Positions 32,672-33,561 of a stretch of DNA of 33,561 nt are shown piece after piece. Both the position numbers and the translations under genes were made by a program. Each line of letters opens with the position of its first letter. The first letter of the stretch is position 1. The notes below the pieces were generated by a model. The model did no database searches, was not told the origin of the DNA, and was given only the letters and a program-made list of their open reading frames with translations. The stretch spans positions 1 to 33,561 of the forward strand of contig JACOUH010000336.1 in the NCBI GenBank assembly GCA_016177925.1, given 5' to 3'. The DNA comes from Planctomycetota bacterium. Lineage in GTDB: Bacteria; Planctomycetota; Planctomycetia; Gemmatales; Gemmataceae.

Positions 32672-33478
32672 TCAGCTTGCGAGCGACGCGGAGCGGAACG
32701 CCTCCAGCAGGACGGGATGTAGGGCAGGGCCGGCGGCCAGGGCGTCGGGTGTGTAGGGGTCGTAGGGACTGCCGTCGACGTTGGTGATCAGTCCACCGGC
32801 CTCACGCACCAGCACCATGCCGCCGGCGACGTCCCAGGCGTGGTTGTCGAACGCCCAGAAGCCATCGAAGCGGCCGGCCGCGACGTAGGCGAGGTTGAGC
32901 GCCGTTGAGCCCGTCCGGCGCAGCGAGCGCGTGCGCAGCGAGAAGTAACGCCACCATTCCAGCGTCCGCTCCTGCCCGCGCAGGTCCGGCGGGAAGCCCG
33001 TCGCCAGGAGGGCCTCGCCCAGGGATGCGGCCCGGCTGACTTCGAGGCGGCGCTGGCCCAGCCAGGCCCCGCGTCCCTTCGCGGCGGCGAACAGTTCCGG
33101 CCGCGAGGGGTCGAGCACCACACCGACCACCATCTCGCCTGCCACCTGCAGGCCGATCGAGACGCAGTACATCGGGCAGTCGTGGACGTAGTTGGTGGTG
33201 CCGTCGAGTGGGTCGACGACCCATGTCGGCAGCGCGTCGGGCTTCGGCCGGCCGTGTCCCGCTCCCTCCTCCTCGCCGATGAAGCCGTGCCCGGGGAAGC
33301 GCTGCTGGAGGTAAGCGCGAATGGCCCGCTGCGAGCCGAGGTCGGCGTCAGTGACCAGGTCGAATCGCGCTTTCTCACGTACCTGGAACTTCGCTCGCCA
33401 CTCTTCCAGCACCAACGCGCCGCGCCGCGCCGCCTCGCAGGCAGCATCCAGGTAATCCGTTAGTTCCTGTTCGGACAT
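32672..33478 (-). CDS. Inositol monophosphatase family protein
   Basis: A 268-residue Mg2+/Li+-type phosphatase. Metal-site motifs are GEEEG (E69-E71 region), VVDPLDGTTNYVH with D89 and D92, and AWDVAGG with D216. By family it hydrolyses inositol monophosphate or a related sugar phosphate such as histidinol phosphate or 3'-phosphoadenosine 5'-phosphate; the sequence alone does not decide which. The ATG at 33478 is the second of a tandem ATGATG and has GAGGG five bases upstream. Other in-frame starts (33481, or TTG at 33490) are less well spaced. Confidence 0.9.
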   Translation of the reverse strand: MSEQELTDYLDAACEAARRGALVLEEWRAKFQVREKARFDLVTDADLGSQRAIRAYLQQRFPGHGFIGEEEGAGHGRPKPDALPTWVVDPLDGTTNYVHDCPMYCVSIGLQVAGEMVVGVVLDPSRPELFAAAKGRGAWLGQRRLEVSRAASLGEALLATGFPPDLRGQERTLEWWRYFSLRTRSLRRTGSTALNLAYVAAGRFDGFWAFDNHAWDVAGGMVLVREAGGLITNVDGSPYDPYTPDALAAGPALHPVLLEAFRSASLAS

Positions 33479-33517
33479 CATGACCCTCAAAAAACGGTTT
33501 AGCCGCGCGCCGGTGGG

Positions 33518-33561
33518 GCAGGCATCTTGCCTGCCTGAAGTTTGGCAGGCAAGATGCCTGC
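33518..33561. repeat. Perfect 18-bp-arm inverted repeat at the window end
   Basis: Arms GCAGGCATCTTGCCTGCC (33518-33535) and 33544-33561 are exact reverse complements with an 8-base loop, and the window ends on the last base of the right arm. A further repeat family, upstream of the phosphatase gene. Confidence 0.9.

Overview
The window is GC-rich bacterial DNA that reads as a planctomycete, most likely of the Gemmata/Gemmataceae type. The evidence is a secreted DUF1549/DUF1553 cytochrome-like protein, a Tat-exported DUF1501 protein, STN-like and WD40 secreted proteins, an Uma2 nuclease, and many intergenic inverted repeats of the kind that litter those genomes and translate as peptides such as SPTRQRG, NPKRERG or SGVRSQE. 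I see no rRNA, tRNA, CRISPR array, integrase or transposase. The phylum assignment rests on family content only.

Layout. 0-5 kb: a GNAT-class V aminotransferase fusion (-), an enoyl-thioester-reductase-like oxidoreductase (+), a small secreted STN-domain protein (+) and a zinc-ribbon membrane protein (-). 5-8.8 kb: glycerol kinase glpK, a DUF58 protein with a BatD/DUF4381-like partner, and a 67-residue protein. 8.8-12.4 kb: a secreted propeller-like protein, a WD40 lipoprotein and gene debris that includes an orphan RHS/YD-repeat piece. 12.4-17.6 kb: a quinone oxidoreductase (-), then a + strand set consisting of a heme-oxygenase-like diiron protein, 4-hydroxyphenylpyruvate dioxygenase, a 72-residue protein and homogentisate dioxygenase. 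Together the two dioxygenases convert 4-hydroxyphenylpyruvate to maleylacetoacetate (tyrosine catabolism). 17.7-26.2 kb, all minus strand: a UvrC N-terminal-half protein, a radical SAM/SPASM-like enzyme, a secreted unknown, a caspase-like/S41 protease fusion broken by a frameshift, and a hybrid histidine kinase next to a receiver-domain remnant. 26.7-32 kb: a DUF1501 protein and an unknown on the minus strand, divergent from a 956-residue DUF1549/DUF1553 protein. 32-33.5 kb: an Uma2 family protein and an inositol-monophosphatase family protein (-).

The two signals that most deserve attention are these. (1) A secreted protein at 21458-23958 fuses a caspase-like domain that has lost both catalytic residues (His to Gln, Cys to Asn) to a C-terminal processing protease. 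The protease part is itself interrupted by an internal deletion and frameshift with an ATGA restart. (2) A dense set of inverted repeats from several families sits with notable precision at gene ends. In several cases the repeat itself provides the stop codon, once for two convergent genes at the same time, and one repeat unit lies in frame inside the linker of a two-domain enzyme. Both window ends fall inside such repeats.
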